DNA of 64,000 nucleotides. It comes from Paraburkholderia unamae. GTDB lineage: Bacteria; Pseudomonadota; Gammaproteobacteria; Burkholderiales; Burkholderiaceae. This document shows, piece after piece, positions 1 through 8,145 of this stretch. Under the pieces are notes generated by a model. It did not search any database and was not told where the DNA came from. It saw only the letters and a list, made by a program, of their open reading frames with translations. The translations under genes and the position numbers were made by a program. The stretch lies in NCBI RefSeq assembly GCF_003268775.1, contig NZ_QLSU01000036.1:1-64000 (forward strand), written 5' to 3'. Position 1 is the stretch's first letter; each line of letters begins with the position of its first letter.

Positions 1-104
1 TGCGCCGTTTGCTGCGCTCGCTCGCGAAGGGCGAGGCGATCACGCAGGACGTGTCCACGCTGGAAAACCCCGCGATTCTCGATCAGCTCGGCGAGTCGCT
101 CTAA
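1..104 (+). CDS. 3' end of an unidentified host gene (partial)
   Basis: An open frame enters from the left edge and stops at TAA 102-104; the visible tail reads RRLLRSLAKGEAITQDVSTL and ends LDQLGESL. It is followed at once by a strong hairpin, so it looks like the last gene of its transcript. Too little is present to name a family. Confidence 0.5.
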   Translation, partial: RRLLRSLAKGEAITQDVSTLENPAILDQLGESL

Positions 105-125
105 CGGCCCGTCCAAAGGCCGAAT

Positions 126-157
126 CACACGCGGCGCCTTGCGAGGCGCCGCGTGTG
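126..157 (+). terminator. Strong hairpin after the first gene
   Basis: A perfect 14-bp stem (126-139 with 144-157) closes a TGCG loop and is followed by AAACGTTTT. It sits between the stop at 104 and the next start at 239, so it probably ends the upstream transcript. Confidence 0.6.
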
Positions 158-238
158 AAACGTTTTACCGCGGTTTTACCGGCGCATCCCCGCATTCTTA
201 CCGATTGCCTGCCATACGCGTTTTTGCTACACAGGCGC

Positions 239-604
239 ATGGCCGCGCCACACACTACACCCCAGAACAATATCAATCCATTGCCTGAGCCACCGCCGGT
301 GAGCGAGGCGATGGCGCACGCGCATCGGCGCTACTGGCGCTTCAATATGGCGCTGATCGCCGTGCTCATGACGATCGGCTTCGCCGTTTCGTTTGTCGCG
401 CCGCTCTTTGCGCGCTCGCTCGCCGACGTGCGCTTCGCGGGCTTCAGCCTGCCGTTCTATCTCGGCGCGCAAGGCGCGATTCTGCTCTACGTGCTGCTCG
501 TCGCGATCTATATCGTGCTCATGCAGCGCGCCGACCGCGTGCTTCAGGCCGCGCGCGAAGCCGACATCGCCATTCGCGAGGCGAGCAGGGCCCCGCAACG
601 ATGA
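239..604 (+). CDS. DUF4212 small membrane protein (symporter partner)
   Basis: A 121-residue protein with two membrane spans (around IAVLMTIGFAVSFVAPLF and AILLYVLLVAIYIVLM). This is the DUF4212 layout; the family is found directly upstream of VC_2705-type sodium:solute symporters and is thought to be their small subunit. The ATG at 239 is chosen because the upstream extension is not membrane-like and overlaps the terminator hairpin; ATG 311 is an alternative. Its TGA overlaps the next ATG (ATGA at 601-604), indicating translational coupling. Confidence 0.85.
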   Translation: MAAPHTTPQNNINPLPEPPPVSEAMAHAHRRYWRFNMALIAVLMTIGFAVSFVAPLFARSLADVRFAGFSLPFYLGAQGAILLYVLLVAIYIVLMQRADRVLQAAREADIAIREASRAPQR

Positions 605-2619
605 AGCTCGCGCACCGCCTGATCCGCTCCTATGCGCTGTACACGCTCGGCTTTCTCGGCTTCGTCTATGTGATGTGGCGCATCGAGCTTTTCACCGGCC
701 CCGGCATGTGGATCGGCTACGTGTTCCTGTTCGTGCCGATCGCGGTGTACGCCGTGATCGGACTGCTCTCGCGCACGTCCGATCTCGTCGAATACTATGT
801 GGCGGGGCGGCGCGTGCCCTCGTTCTTCAACGGCATGGCAACGGCCGCCGACTGGCTTTCGGCGGCGTCGTTCATCGGCCTCGCGGGCTCGCTGTACGCG
901 AGCGGTTACGACAGCCTTGCGTACCTCATGGGCTGGACGGGTGGCTACTGCCTCGTTGCCTTCCTGCTCGCCCCGTACGTGCGCAAGCTCGCGCGCTACA
1001 CCATTCCCGACTTCCTCGGCACGCGCTTTTCTAGCAACCTCGTGCGCGCACTCGCTGTGCTCGCAACCATCCTCTGTTCGTTCGTCTATCTCGTCGCGCA
1101 GATCCAGGGCGTGGGGCTGATCGCCACACGCTTCATTGGCGTGGACTTCGCCATCGGCATCTTCTGCGGGCTGGCGGGCATACTCGTGTGCTCGTTTCTC
1201 GGCGGCATGCGTGCGGTGACGTGGACACAGGTTGCGCAGTACATCATCCTGATCGCGGCCATCCTGATACCGGTTTCGCTGATCGCCCATCGCGACGGCC
1301 TCGGCTGGCTGCCGCAACTGGACTACGGCAATGTGATGCAGCGCGTGGAAGCGCTCGAACGCGACGTGCGCGGCGCGGGCGCGGAGGCCAACGTGCGCGA
1401 CGCGTACCGCGAGCGCGCGGCGCAGTGGCAAACGCGGCTCGACACGCTGCCGCAGTCGTATGTGAAGGAAAAGACGAGCCTCGTCGAATCGCTCGCCGAC
1501 CTGCGCCGCCACAACGGCCCGCTGCGCGACATCGACTCGCTGGAGCGCGAGCTCAACGCGTTTCCGCGCGACGTGGACACCGCGCGCATGCAGTGGACAC
1601 GCCAGCGCGACGACCTGCTCGCGCGGGCCGCGCCGCCGGTGCCGATGAACGAGCCGTTCCCCGCCGACGACGAAGCCGAGCGGCGCGTGCATCAACGCAA
1701 CTTCCTCTCGCTGCTGCTGTGCCTTTCGCTTGGCACGGCGAGCCTGCCGCACATACTCACGCGCTACAACACGACGACCTCGGTGGCTTCCGCGCGCCGA
1801 TCCGTGGGCTGGACGCTCTTTTTCGTCGCGCTCTTCTACCTGACTGTGCCGGTGCTCGCGGTGCTCATCAAGTTCGAGATCCTCACGCATCTGGTGGGGC
1901 AACGCTTCGACGATCTTCCGCATTGGGTGATGCAGTGGCGCCGCATCGAGCCATACCTCATCAGCATCGCGGACGTGAACGGCGACGGCGTGGTGCGCTG
2001 GAGCGACATCCAGATGCAGCCCGACATGGTGGTGCTCGCCGCGCCGGAAATTGCTGGGCTGCCGTACGTGATGTCGGGGCTCATCGCGTCGGGGGCGCTC
2101 GCGGCGGCGCTTTCCACAGCCGACGGCCTGCTGCTCACGATTTCGAACGTGCTTTCGCACGACGTGTACTACCACATGGTCGATCCGAGCGCGTCGAGCC
2201 AGCGGCGCGTGACGATGTCGAAGATCCTGCTGCTCGGCGTGGCGCTCTTTGCTTCCTATGTGGCGTCGCTCAACGCGGGCAACATCCTGTTCCTGGTAGG
2301 CGCGGCGTTTTCGCTCGCGGCGTCGAGCCTCTTTCCCGTGCTCGTGCTGGGCGTGTTCTGGAAACGCACGACGCGCCTGGGCGCCGTGGCCGGCATGATC
2401 GCCGGGCTGACCGTGTGCGTCTATTACATCGTTTCGACTTACCCGTTCTTCACGCAGCTCACGGGCTTCTCGGGCGGACGATGGTTTGGCATCGAGCCGA
2501 TCAGCTCGGGCGTGTTTGGCGTGCCGGCGGGCTTTCTCGTGGCGATCGCCGTGAGCCTGCTCGACCGCAAACCCGACGCGTATACGATCGCGCTGGTGGA
2601 CTACATCCGCCATCCGTAA
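601..2619 (+). CDS. Sodium:solute symporter (VC_2705-like subfamily)
   Basis: A 672-residue inner-membrane transporter of the SSS family, with about a dozen spans and the conserved segment around YYVAGRRVPSFFNGMA near the second span. A hydrophilic, charged insert of about 110 residues (roughly 245-360) interrupts the core and is typical of the subfamily paired with DUF4212 proteins. It is coupled to the upstream gene. Relatives such as ActP carry acetate or other monocarboxylates, but the substrate here cannot be read from sequence. Confidence 0.85.
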   Translation: MKLAHRLIRSYALYTLGFLGFVYVMWRIELFTGPGMWIGYVFLFVPIAVYAVIGLLSRTSDLVEYYVAGRRVPSFFNGMATAADWLSAASFIGLAGSLYASGYDSLAYLMGWTGGYCLVAFLLAPYVRKLARYTIPDFLGTRFSSNLVRALAVLATILCSFVYLVAQIQGVGLIATRFIGVDFAIGIFCGLAGILVCSFLGGMRAVTWTQVAQYIILIAAILIPVSLIAHRDGLGWLPQLDYGNVMQRVEALERDVRGAGAEANVRDAYRERAAQWQTRLDTLPQSYVKEKTSLVESLADLRRHNGPLRDIDSLERELNAFPRDVDTARMQWTRQRDDLLARAAPPVPMNEPFPADDEAERRVHQRNFLSLLLCLSLGTASLPHILTRYNTTTSVASARRSVGWTLFFVALFYLTVPVLAVLIKFEILTHLVGQRFDDLPHWVMQWRRIEPYLISIADVNGDGVVRWSDIQMQPDMVVLAAPEIAGLPYVMSGLIASGALAAALSTADGLLLTISNVLSHDVYYHMVDPSASSQRRVTMSKILLLGVALFASYVASLNAGNILFLVGAAFSLAASSLFPVLVLGVFWKRTTRLGAVAGMIAGLTVCVYYIVSTYPFFTQLTGFSGGRWFGIEPISSGVFGVPAGFLVAIAVSLLDRKPDAYTIALVDYIRHP

Positions 2620-3254
2620 GGGTGTGAAAACGCCTGCCGGTGTGCGTTCGATCACACGAGCAACGCGCGCGCGAGGCGATACTGGAAGCCTCTCGTTCCC
2701 GCGAACCGGTCCTCAAAGCAGTGCGCGGGAATTCGGCGTCGGGCGTTGGCCCGACGTCCTTTTCCACGACACTCGCCCTTGTGCGCAGCTTCACGTCGTT
2801 GCGACCGAACCTTTCCCCGCTCATTCTTTTCGACGACGGCATCCCGTATGTGGGGTGCCGTACGATGGCGCGCAGAGTTCGATTGCGCTCCGGTGCAGTC
2901 CGTTTAGCATGGGTCCTGGCACCACCTGGGAGGGTGGTGCTCCATGTAGGAGCACTCTCGGCCGCAGCTCGTCTGCGGCTTCTTTTTTGGAGCGGGGCGC
3001 GTGGTCTTCTTCGGGAGAGGGTTCACGCGTGCGTCTATGTGATCGTTGTTGGCGCAACCAGGTCGACGTTGATGTGATGATCTGGCGCTGCCAGCGCGGC
3101 GCGGCACGGCGAACGAATATCCGTGCCGCATAGTTTTTGCCGTTCTATCAAGACTTCCGCTTTTTCGTCCGATAAGCAGGCTGGGCCCGGCGACATGACG
3201 GCGCGATGCGTCAGACATGCGTGGGTGATAGAACCTGATCGACACGAGGACGAA
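2620..3254. other. Gene-free stretch with nested hairpins (possible small RNA)
   Basis: About 635 bp without a convincing gene; the open frames here have no family features or good ribosome sites. Between about 2838 and 2988 there are three successive inverted repeats on the + strand: one near 2838-2860, one near 2908-2945 and a terminator at 2961-2988. The grouping suggests a short structured RNA ending at 2988, but no known RNA family was recognised. Confidence 0.35.
2961..2988 (+). terminator. Rho-independent terminator
   Basis: GCCGCAG (2961-2967), loop CTCGT, CTGCGGC (2973-2979), then TTCTTTTTT. It closes the possible small RNA upstream, or the symporter transcript. Confidence 0.7.
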
Positions 3255-3809
3255 GTGAAGAATGGCAAGTATGGCGTCGTAGCAGGCGCCTGTGTGGTAG
3301 CAGTGCTGCTGGCTGGTTGTGAAACCACCAATTCGTTTCCGTACAAGGCGTCGACGGAAAACGTCATCGCGATTCAGCAGAACCTCCAAGCGAAGAAGGT
3401 TAGCGTCGCCGATATCCAGCTTGCGCCTGGCGTGGACGAGAGCCCGCTGTGCCGCCTCAACGGGCCGGTCAAGGTTGCGCCTGGCAAAACGATTCCGCAA
3501 TACGTCAAGGAAGCGTTCGAGGAAGAGTTGTTCATGGCTCAGGCCTACGACGTGAAGGGGCCGGCCATCCAGGGGCGCATCGAGGAGTTGAGCTTCAGCT
3601 CGGTTTCTCCGGCCAACTGGACGATCAGGATGTTCGTGAAGTCGCCGTCGTCGCCGGGCTACGAAGTCTCGGTCAAGTACCAGTTCGACACGAGCTGGAC
3701 CGCGATGTCGGCGTGCAAGAACGTGGCCGACGCCTTCGGGCCAGCGGTTCAGTCGCTGCTCAAGCAGGTCGTGACCAACCCGCAGTTTTCGGCGCTCGCC
3801 GGGAAGTAA
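3255..3809 (+). CDS. Putative lipoprotein, unknown function
   Basis: A 184-residue protein starting at GTG 3255. The N-terminus is a lipoprotein signal (basic KNGKYG, then VVAVLLAGC), with lipidation expected at the Cys of LLAGC. The mature part is soluble and ends QSLLKQVVTNPQFSALAGK. No catalytic motif is recognised. It is monocistronic, with a hairpin terminator 20 bp after the stop. Localisation to a membrane is inferred from the lipobox; outer versus inner membrane is not clear. Confidence 0.75.
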   Translation: MKNGKYGVVAGACVVAVLLAGCETTNSFPYKASTENVIAIQQNLQAKKVSVADIQLAPGVDESPLCRLNGPVKVAPGKTIPQYVKEAFEEELFMAQAYDVKGPAIQGRIEELSFSSVSPANWTIRMFVKSPSSPGYEVSVKYQFDTSWTAMSACKNVADAFGPAVQSLLKQVVTNPQFSALAGK

Positions 3810-3831
3810 TTGCGGTTGGTACTGTCATGTG

Positions 3832-3853
3832 AAGCCCGCGCAAGCGGGCTTTT
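3832..3853 (+). terminator. Terminator of the lipoprotein gene
   Basis: AAGCCCGC, GCAA tetraloop, GCGGGCTT, with a TTTT tract (3850-3853) that includes the last two stem bases. Confidence 0.75.
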
Positions 3854-3968
3854 GACTTCGTGCGGGTCACGGACCCGGCAAATCCGCTTTGACGCCTCAG
3901 GTACAATCTCGCGCGCCGCCCGCCGTGACGGCGATTCCATACAAAAAACCGCCTCACCGGGGAAGCCA

Positions 3969-4334
3969 TTGAAGCGTATTGCACTGAGCCTTTGCGTCGT
4001 TGTTTGCGCCTGCGTGGCGGGTCCGGCGTTCGCCAATTGCTGGGGCAACGACGCCTTCCAGAATTGCGTCGACGAATCGGGCAACTCGTACACCGTGCAG
4101 CGGTTTGGCAACACGTCGACGGTCAACGGCTACCAGCAGAAACTGCCCGGCGAGGCCTGGCAACAGACCGGCGCCTCCATTGGCGACACGACGTTCATCA
4201 CCGGCCAGGCCGCCGACGGGTCCACATGGACCGAGACGATCAGGAACTACGGCAATGGCTCGCGCACGATCTCGGGCATGGACGGCAATGGGCTTGTTTA
4301 TAACAAGAACTGCACGTCGTATGGGTGTCACTGA
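3969..4334 (+). CDS. Small secreted protein, unknown function
   Basis: A 121-residue protein starting at TTG 3969, with GGGAAG just upstream. The first 23 residues are a classical signal peptide (KRIALSLCVVVCACVAGPAFA, cut before NCW). The mature chain is rich in Gly, Asn, Thr and Ser with repeated Y/W-G-N patterns (GNSYTVQRFGN, RNYGNGSRTISG) and six Cys-like positions at its ends. It lies directly left of the prophage attachment site and belongs to the host side. Confidence 0.65.
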   Translation: MKRIALSLCVVVCACVAGPAFANCWGNDAFQNCVDESGNSYTVQRFGNTSTVNGYQQKLPGEAWQQTGASIGDTTFITGQAADGSTWTETIRNYGNGSRTISGMDGNGLVYNKNCTSYGCH

Positions 4335-4467
4335 GGGATAGGGCGGGAAGGGCGCGTTGTCGCCTCGTCTTGAGGCGCACGCGCTATCCGTGGAGGGGCG
4401 TATTGGCCTGCCTCGGGTCTTTCTGCTGAGGGGGATTTCCAGGCCCGATGCGGGCGTGGAGGAAAAC

Positions 4468-4512
4468 TGGCGGAGAGACGGGGATTCGAACCCCGGATAG
4501 GCTATTAACCTA
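4468..4512. repeat. Left attachment site (45-bp copy of tRNA-Ser 3' end)
   Basis: These 45 bases are identical to 49267-49311, the 3' part of tRNA-Ser(GGA) including CCA. No 5' half of a tRNA is next to this copy. It marks the left prophage boundary and is the displaced host 3' end; integrase begins 128 bp further in. Confidence 0.95.
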
Positions 4513-4564
4513 ATTGCACAACGGCGCGCATTGCCCGCTGCATCTGCAATCACCTTCGCGAAGT

Positions 4565-4573
4565 TGTACCTTA
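4565..4573 (-). other. Candidate integrase arm site L1
   Basis: Reads TAAGGTACA on the minus strand. One of four copies of (T/A)AAGGTACA found only near the two prophage ends, two at each end, as expected for arm-type sites of a tyrosine integrase. Confidence 0.45.
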
Positions 4574-4628
4574 GGTGTAGGGGCGCCTCGCCATATCGCT
4601 CCTTGTTTTCCAATATCACCCCGGCGCT

Positions 4629-4637
4629 TAAGGTACA
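4629..4637 (+). other. Candidate integrase arm site L2
   Basis: TAAGGTACA, immediately outside the integrase stop codon and opposite in direction to L1. Confidence 0.45.
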
Positions 4638-4639
4638 GT

Positions 4640-5692
4640 TTAACGCAGCGGCTTGACCTTCTCCGGCTTGCGGCGATACACGCGCTCGGTGATCTTTCCA
4701 TCGGCGTGCGCGAGCAGTGCGCGGGCGTGTTCCAGCGTGTCCGCGTCGCTTGCGCACTTGGCGCGCAAGTCGTGCTCGGTGAACTTCTCTTTCAGCTTCG
4801 TCGTCTCCAGCACCTTCGTCATGAAGTTGCGCCACATCGTGTCCCAGCCTCCGGCGCGCCCGGTTTCCTCGTCGAAGTAGCATTCGCCGCGCATCGTGCA
4901 AAAAAGCCACGGCGCTATCTGCACGGGCCGCGCCGATTTGGCGATGGAGATCGCCTCGCGCAGCTCGTCCGACCATTCGATGATCAGGCGCTTGCCCGTC
5001 GAGTTTTCCGTTTTGCCTGGCGTCACGTGGATTCCGTCCTCTTTGAGGTCGGACATCGTGAGGCGCAACAGGTCGCCGCGGCGCATGCCGGTGAGCAGCT
5101 TCACGCGGATGTAAGCCTGGATCGCGAGCACGCTGCCCGCCTTGCGGCGCGACTCGATCGAGAGGCACTCGATGATTTCCCAGTCCTCGACGTAGCGCGT
5201 GCGCGGCTTCTCGCCGTCGAGACGCACCTCGCCCTTGAACGGATGGCGGTCGAGATAGCCCCACTCGACGGCCTTCGTGTACGCGTGCGAGAGAATCTCG
5301 ATCTCGCGCCGCGCCGCGACCTTGGCTTGGCGCTTGTCGATGTACTGGTAGACATGGCGCGGCTTCAGCGACGCGAGCGGCAGTGCGCCCATGACAGCGC
5401 GCAGGCGCTTGATCGCGACGCTGTTTTGCGCCTGCGTAGTGATGCTCTTTGTGGGCACGATCTGGAGCGCGTAGCGGTCGAGCAGCTCGCCGATGTTCTT
5501 TGCGTCGTCGAGCGTGCTCAGCCGATCGGCCCATGTCCGGTATGACTCAGGCAGCGACTTGCCGAGGCGGAACAACTGCTTGCCGTCCCATTGCGACTCG
5601 AGTCCGAGCGGCACCTGGTAGTAGTACGCCCCGTGCTTGAAGCGCCAGCGCGCTGGCAGCCCCTTGTTCTCTTTCTTGCGTGGCAACGGCAT
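4640..5692 (-). CDS. Tyrosine-recombinase integrase
   Basis: A 350-residue site-specific recombinase that would insert the phage into the 3' end of tRNA-Ser and, with the excisionase, remove it. The N-terminal part (to about 80) is an arm-binding region, followed by a core-binding domain and the catalytic domain. Catalytic residues visible are Arg in TGMRRGDLLRL, Lys in TPGKTENSTGK, the HDLR box, His in LLAHADGK and the nucleophile Tyr in ERVYRR. The start codon directly abuts the stop of the upstream DUF4224 gene, so both are made from the same leftward message. Confidence 0.95.
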   Translation of the reverse strand: MPLPRKKENKGLPARWRFKHGAYYYQVPLGLESQWDGKQLFRLGKSLPESYRTWADRLSTLDDAKNIGELLDRYALQIVPTKSITTQAQNSVAIKRLRAVMGALPLASLKPRHVYQYIDKRQAKVAARREIEILSHAYTKAVEWGYLDRHPFKGEVRLDGEKPRTRYVEDWEIIECLSIESRRKAGSVLAIQAYIRVKLLTGMRRGDLLRLTMSDLKEDGIHVTPGKTENSTGKRLIIEWSDELREAISIAKSARPVQIAPWLFCTMRGECYFDEETGRAGGWDTMWRNFMTKVLETTKLKEKFTEHDLRAKCASDADTLEHARALLAHADGKITERVYRRKPEKVKPLR

Positions 5693-5914
5693 TTACGCGG
5701 CGCTCCAGTCGGGCATGATGTCTCCCATATCGCCGCGCGCCTCGTCGGCGCCGAGTACCTGCTCGACATGGCGGCGCGAGACGATGATGCGGCCATCGGC
5801 GCGCACCTTGTGCTCGATCCCCATGCCGCGCAGCACCTGCTCTTGCGAACTACGCTGGACGCGCCCCGTCAGCTCGACGAGTTCTTCGCGCGTCAGGAAC
5901 ATCGATCCGATCAT
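5693..5914 (-). CDS. DUF4224 protein, probable excisionase
   Basis: A 73-residue protein with a MerR/AlpA-like winged-helix pattern: FLTREELVELTGR, then a central VRADGRIIVSRRHVEQVLG. DUF4224 proteins typically lie directly upstream of phage integrases. Position, size and zero-base spacing to the integrase support a role as recombination directionality factor; this is inference. ATG 5912-5914 (MIGSM) or the inner ATG before FLTREE could be used. Confidence 0.75.
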   Translation of the reverse strand: MIGSMFLTREELVELTGRVQRSSQEQVLRGMGIEHKVRADGRIIVSRRHVEQVLGADEARGDMGDIMPDWSAA

Positions 5915-6390
5915 CAGTTTCCCTCCTGCTGGTTCCCGTCTATGGGAGCGGCGTTACCTTTCTCGACGGGATGGGCGGCAAGCAACTTTGCCACTTCCGC
6001 ACTGAGCCAGTTGCCTTTGACCATCTGGCCGTGGAACCCGGCGCACTCGGTCAGGAGCGCGCGGACATCAGGAGGTAGCGTCGCCCCTGCTTGCGGTGCT
6101 GCCGCGCGGGTGTAGAGCTTCGTGCCAATAGGCACCTTGGATGCTTCGAAAGCAGCCATAGTGAATCCATCGGTTCCTGGCATACTGCCGGCCTCGCCCA
6201 CCGGCTCATCGCCCTTCACCGTGGCTTGAGAGGCGGCGCGGGCTTGCCATCCTCGCCATGCGCGTTGCGTGTGGAATTCTTCGTAGAACTCGCCATCGCG
6301 TTCGAGGTTGGGCGTGATGTCGAGTTCGCCAGTGAGCATCCATGCCTCAAACGCTGCGCGCTCGCCGTCCTTCATCGTTTCATTGCTCAT
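5914..6390 (-). CDS. Phage hypothetical protein
   Basis: A 158-residue protein starting at ATG 6390, which overlaps the previous stop (ATGA). The first half carries AAFEAWMLTGELDITPN and QRAWRGWQARA, a pattern common in proteins of Burkholderia phage early operons. The second half has a helical segment (PPDVRALLTECAGF). No enzymatic motif is seen. It belongs to the tightly overlapped leftward operon ending in integrase. Confidence 0.7.
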   Translation of the reverse strand: MSNETMKDGERAAFEAWMLTGELDITPNLERDGEFYEEFHTQRAWRGWQARAASQATVKGDEPVGEAGSMPGTDGFTMAAFEASKVPIGTKLYTRAAAPQAGATLPPDVRALLTECAGFHGQMVKGNWLSAEVAKLLAAHPVEKGNAAPIDGNQQEGN

Positions 6391-6647
6391 TGCGAGTCTC
6401 CAGCCGGATAGATCCACTTCGGATCAGTTGCGAACAGACGGTTTTGCACTTGCGCGTCGCCGCGATCGATCTTCGCCTTCAACGACTGCGCCCAATCGCA
6501 GAGGCGGTTGTATGCCTCGACGGTGCCCATCTGCGTTTCCATGTCTTTGACGGCGCTCCACATTCCGTATTCGCATGGGCGCGTGATGCGCTTCGGCGCA
6601 GGGCGGTCGCTCGTGGCCTTGACGGGCAACTGTTCGACGTTGCTCAT
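6387..6647 (-). CDS. Small phage hypothetical protein
   Basis: An 86-residue, mostly helical protein (MSNVEQLPVK at the start; VEAYNRLCDWAQSLKAKIDR near the C-terminus). Its ATG overlaps the stop of the upstream methyltransferase gene and its stop overlaps the next start. No family recognised. Confidence 0.65.
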   Translation of the reverse strand: MSNVEQLPVKATSDRPAPKRITRPCEYGMWSAVKDMETQMGTVEAYNRLCDWAQSLKAKIDRGDAQVQNRLFATDPKWIYPAGDSQ

Positions 6648-7165
6648 TGCTTGGCTCCGTGCGAGGCGGCGCGCTTCATGAAGCAGATCCAGTGCGTATC
6701 GGCGCGCTTGCCCGACTTGTGGCCAAACAGCGGCTGCTGGTCGGTGAGCGCGAGGATTTCGCCAACCTTGATCTGCGTCTCGTTCCATTTGAAGATCAGC
6801 ACACCTTCGTCGGCGAGCACGCGGAAGCACTCAGCGAAGCCGCGACGCAGGTCGTCTCGCCAGTCGGTGGACAGCTTCCCGTACTTGGCGGCGAGCCAGC
6901 TTCGCGGGCCTGCGCGCACGAGGTGCGGCGGATCGAACACGACGAGCTTGAACGCGCCATCGGCGAAGTCCATCGCACGGAAATCCATCGTCAGGTCAGG
7001 CGACACGCTCAGCACGCGCTCGCCGTCCTCTCTGCCGTGCGAGCGGTCGGTGACGGAAACCGTCTCGTCGCGCACGTCGCCGAACAGCACGGCCGGGTTT
7101 TGCGGATCGAACCAGAACATGCGGGTACCACAGCACGGGTCAAGGATCGTTTTCGCTTCGCTCAT
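6644..7165 (-). CDS. Class I SAM-dependent methyltransferase (phage)
   Basis: A 173-residue methyltransferase. The SAM site is near the N-terminus (ILDPCCGTRMFWFD) and the catalytic loop is VVFDPPHLVRAG, a DPPH variant of the DPPY motif of N6-adenine enzymes, followed by a Rossmann-type segment (ECFRVLADEGVLIFKW). The order of motifs and the small size fit stand-alone phage enzymes. DNA is the likely substrate, but the target base is not certain. Overlapping starts and stops on both sides place it in the leftward operon. Confidence 0.8.
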   Translation of the reverse strand: MSEAKTILDPCCGTRMFWFDPQNPAVLFGDVRDETVSVTDRSHGREDGERVLSVSPDLTMDFRAMDFADGAFKLVVFDPPHLVRAGPRSWLAAKYGKLSTDWRDDLRRGFAECFRVLADEGVLIFKWNETQIKVGEILALTDQQPLFGHKSGKRADTHWICFMKRAASHGAKQ

Positions 7166-8130
7166 TCGCTTGCCTCTTGCGCGGCCTGCGTGCCCGGCGG
7201 CAAAGTCAGAACCGTGCCGACTGGGAAGTATTCGTGCGGCAGCAGGCTCGCAAACTCCGGGTTGCACGCAAGAATGTGTCGCCACACTTTCTCGTCGCCG
7301 CACTCGCGTAGTGCGATGCCCATCACGGATTCGCCGGCCTTCGTGGTGTACGTGCGCTCGTTAGGCTGCACTGGATACTCGCCACACTCGATGCAGACAC
7401 GATCCGAGCGCACGTAGTCATGTGAGCACGCCACGCGCTCGTGGGGCTGCGGGGCCGTGCGCGTCTCGCGAAGCACCTTCACATAGCCCGCTCGCGACGC
7501 CAAACACTTCTCATAGCCCGCGCGATCTTCCAGGATGCCGAACTGCCAGCCGCTTTGCAGGCCGCGTGCGAATTGGAGGTCTTGAAGCGCGCACGACCGC
7601 CGATCCTCATAAACGGCCAGCGCTACTGCCTCTGCGGCGACGGTAGGCGTAGGGGCGGTGCGGCCTTTCGAAACTTCCTCGCTCATCCACTCGCGGAATT
7701 GTTCGAACGTCGTGTCGGCGGTGCGCGTGGAATTGAAAATCGCGCGCCATTCGCTTTCGTCTATCGGCGCTACCGCAGCAGGGGCGACGGGAGCGGCGTA
7801 GACGATACGGCGCTCGCTTTCGGGCGCGTCATAAAAAAGCGCCGGGTCAGAGTCTGCCCACGAAAGCGCATCATCGCGCACCTGGTAGATCGGCGCTCCC
7901 GCCGCATCGGAAGGGGCGATAGCGGCTTTCGCTTCGAGTTCGGCCTCTCGGCGCCCAATCTTCCAGAACGGTGCGAGCCAGTGTTCGTCGCTGGGTGGCG
8001 CGTTCGTTCCTTGGTAGCCGAAGGCCATGGCGCCAGTGATTGCCTCGCACGTCAGCTTTCGTTCGAGCAGGATCTGTTCGCTGGACATCGTGGCGCGGAT
8101 CTCGGCTTCGGTCAGTTGTTGCGTATCCAT
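7162..8130 (-). CDS. Phage protein with C-terminal LysM domain
   Basis: A 322-residue protein. The N-terminal two thirds resemble early-operon phage proteins of unknown role (CEAITGAMAFGYQGT; EWRAIFNSTRTADTTFEQFR). Near 245-262 is a small Cys cluster, CSHDYVRSDRVCIECG, that could bind a metal. The C-terminus, roughly 270-315, looks like a LysM module (YTTKAGESVMGIA, then ILACNPE, then FPVGTVLTLPP). There is no signal peptide, which is odd for a peptidoglycan-binding module. A good GAGGAAACG ribosome site precedes ATG 8130. Confidence 0.65.
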   Translation of the reverse strand: MDTQQLTEAEIRATMSSEQILLERKLTCEAITGAMAFGYQGTNAPPSDEHWLAPFWKIGRREAELEAKAAIAPSDAAGAPIYQVRDDALSWADSDPALFYDAPESERRIVYAAPVAPAAVAPIDESEWRAIFNSTRTADTTFEQFREWMSEEVSKGRTAPTPTVAAEAVALAVYEDRRSCALQDLQFARGLQSGWQFGILEDRAGYEKCLASRAGYVKVLRETRTAPQPHERVACSHDYVRSDRVCIECGEYPVQPNERTYTTKAGESVMGIALRECGDEKVWRHILACNPEFASLLPHEYFPVGTVLTLPPGTQAAQEASE

Positions 8131-8145
8131 CGTTTCCTCGATTCG

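Noticed and set aside
544..2655. Very long open frame (about 700 codons) opposite the symporter gene
   Set aside because: It is an antisense shadow caused by high GC; its product is low-complexity, rich in Arg and His, with no domain, and it crosses a coupled gene pair of clear identity.
2624..3133. Overlapping open frames in the gap after the symporter
   Set aside because: They lack ribosome sites and any domain, and the region is better explained by RNA hairpins.
4471..4512. tRNA-like sequence at the left boundary
   Set aside because: Only the 3' 45 bases of tRNA-Ser are present; there is no anticodon or 5' half. It is the attachment repeat, not a gene.
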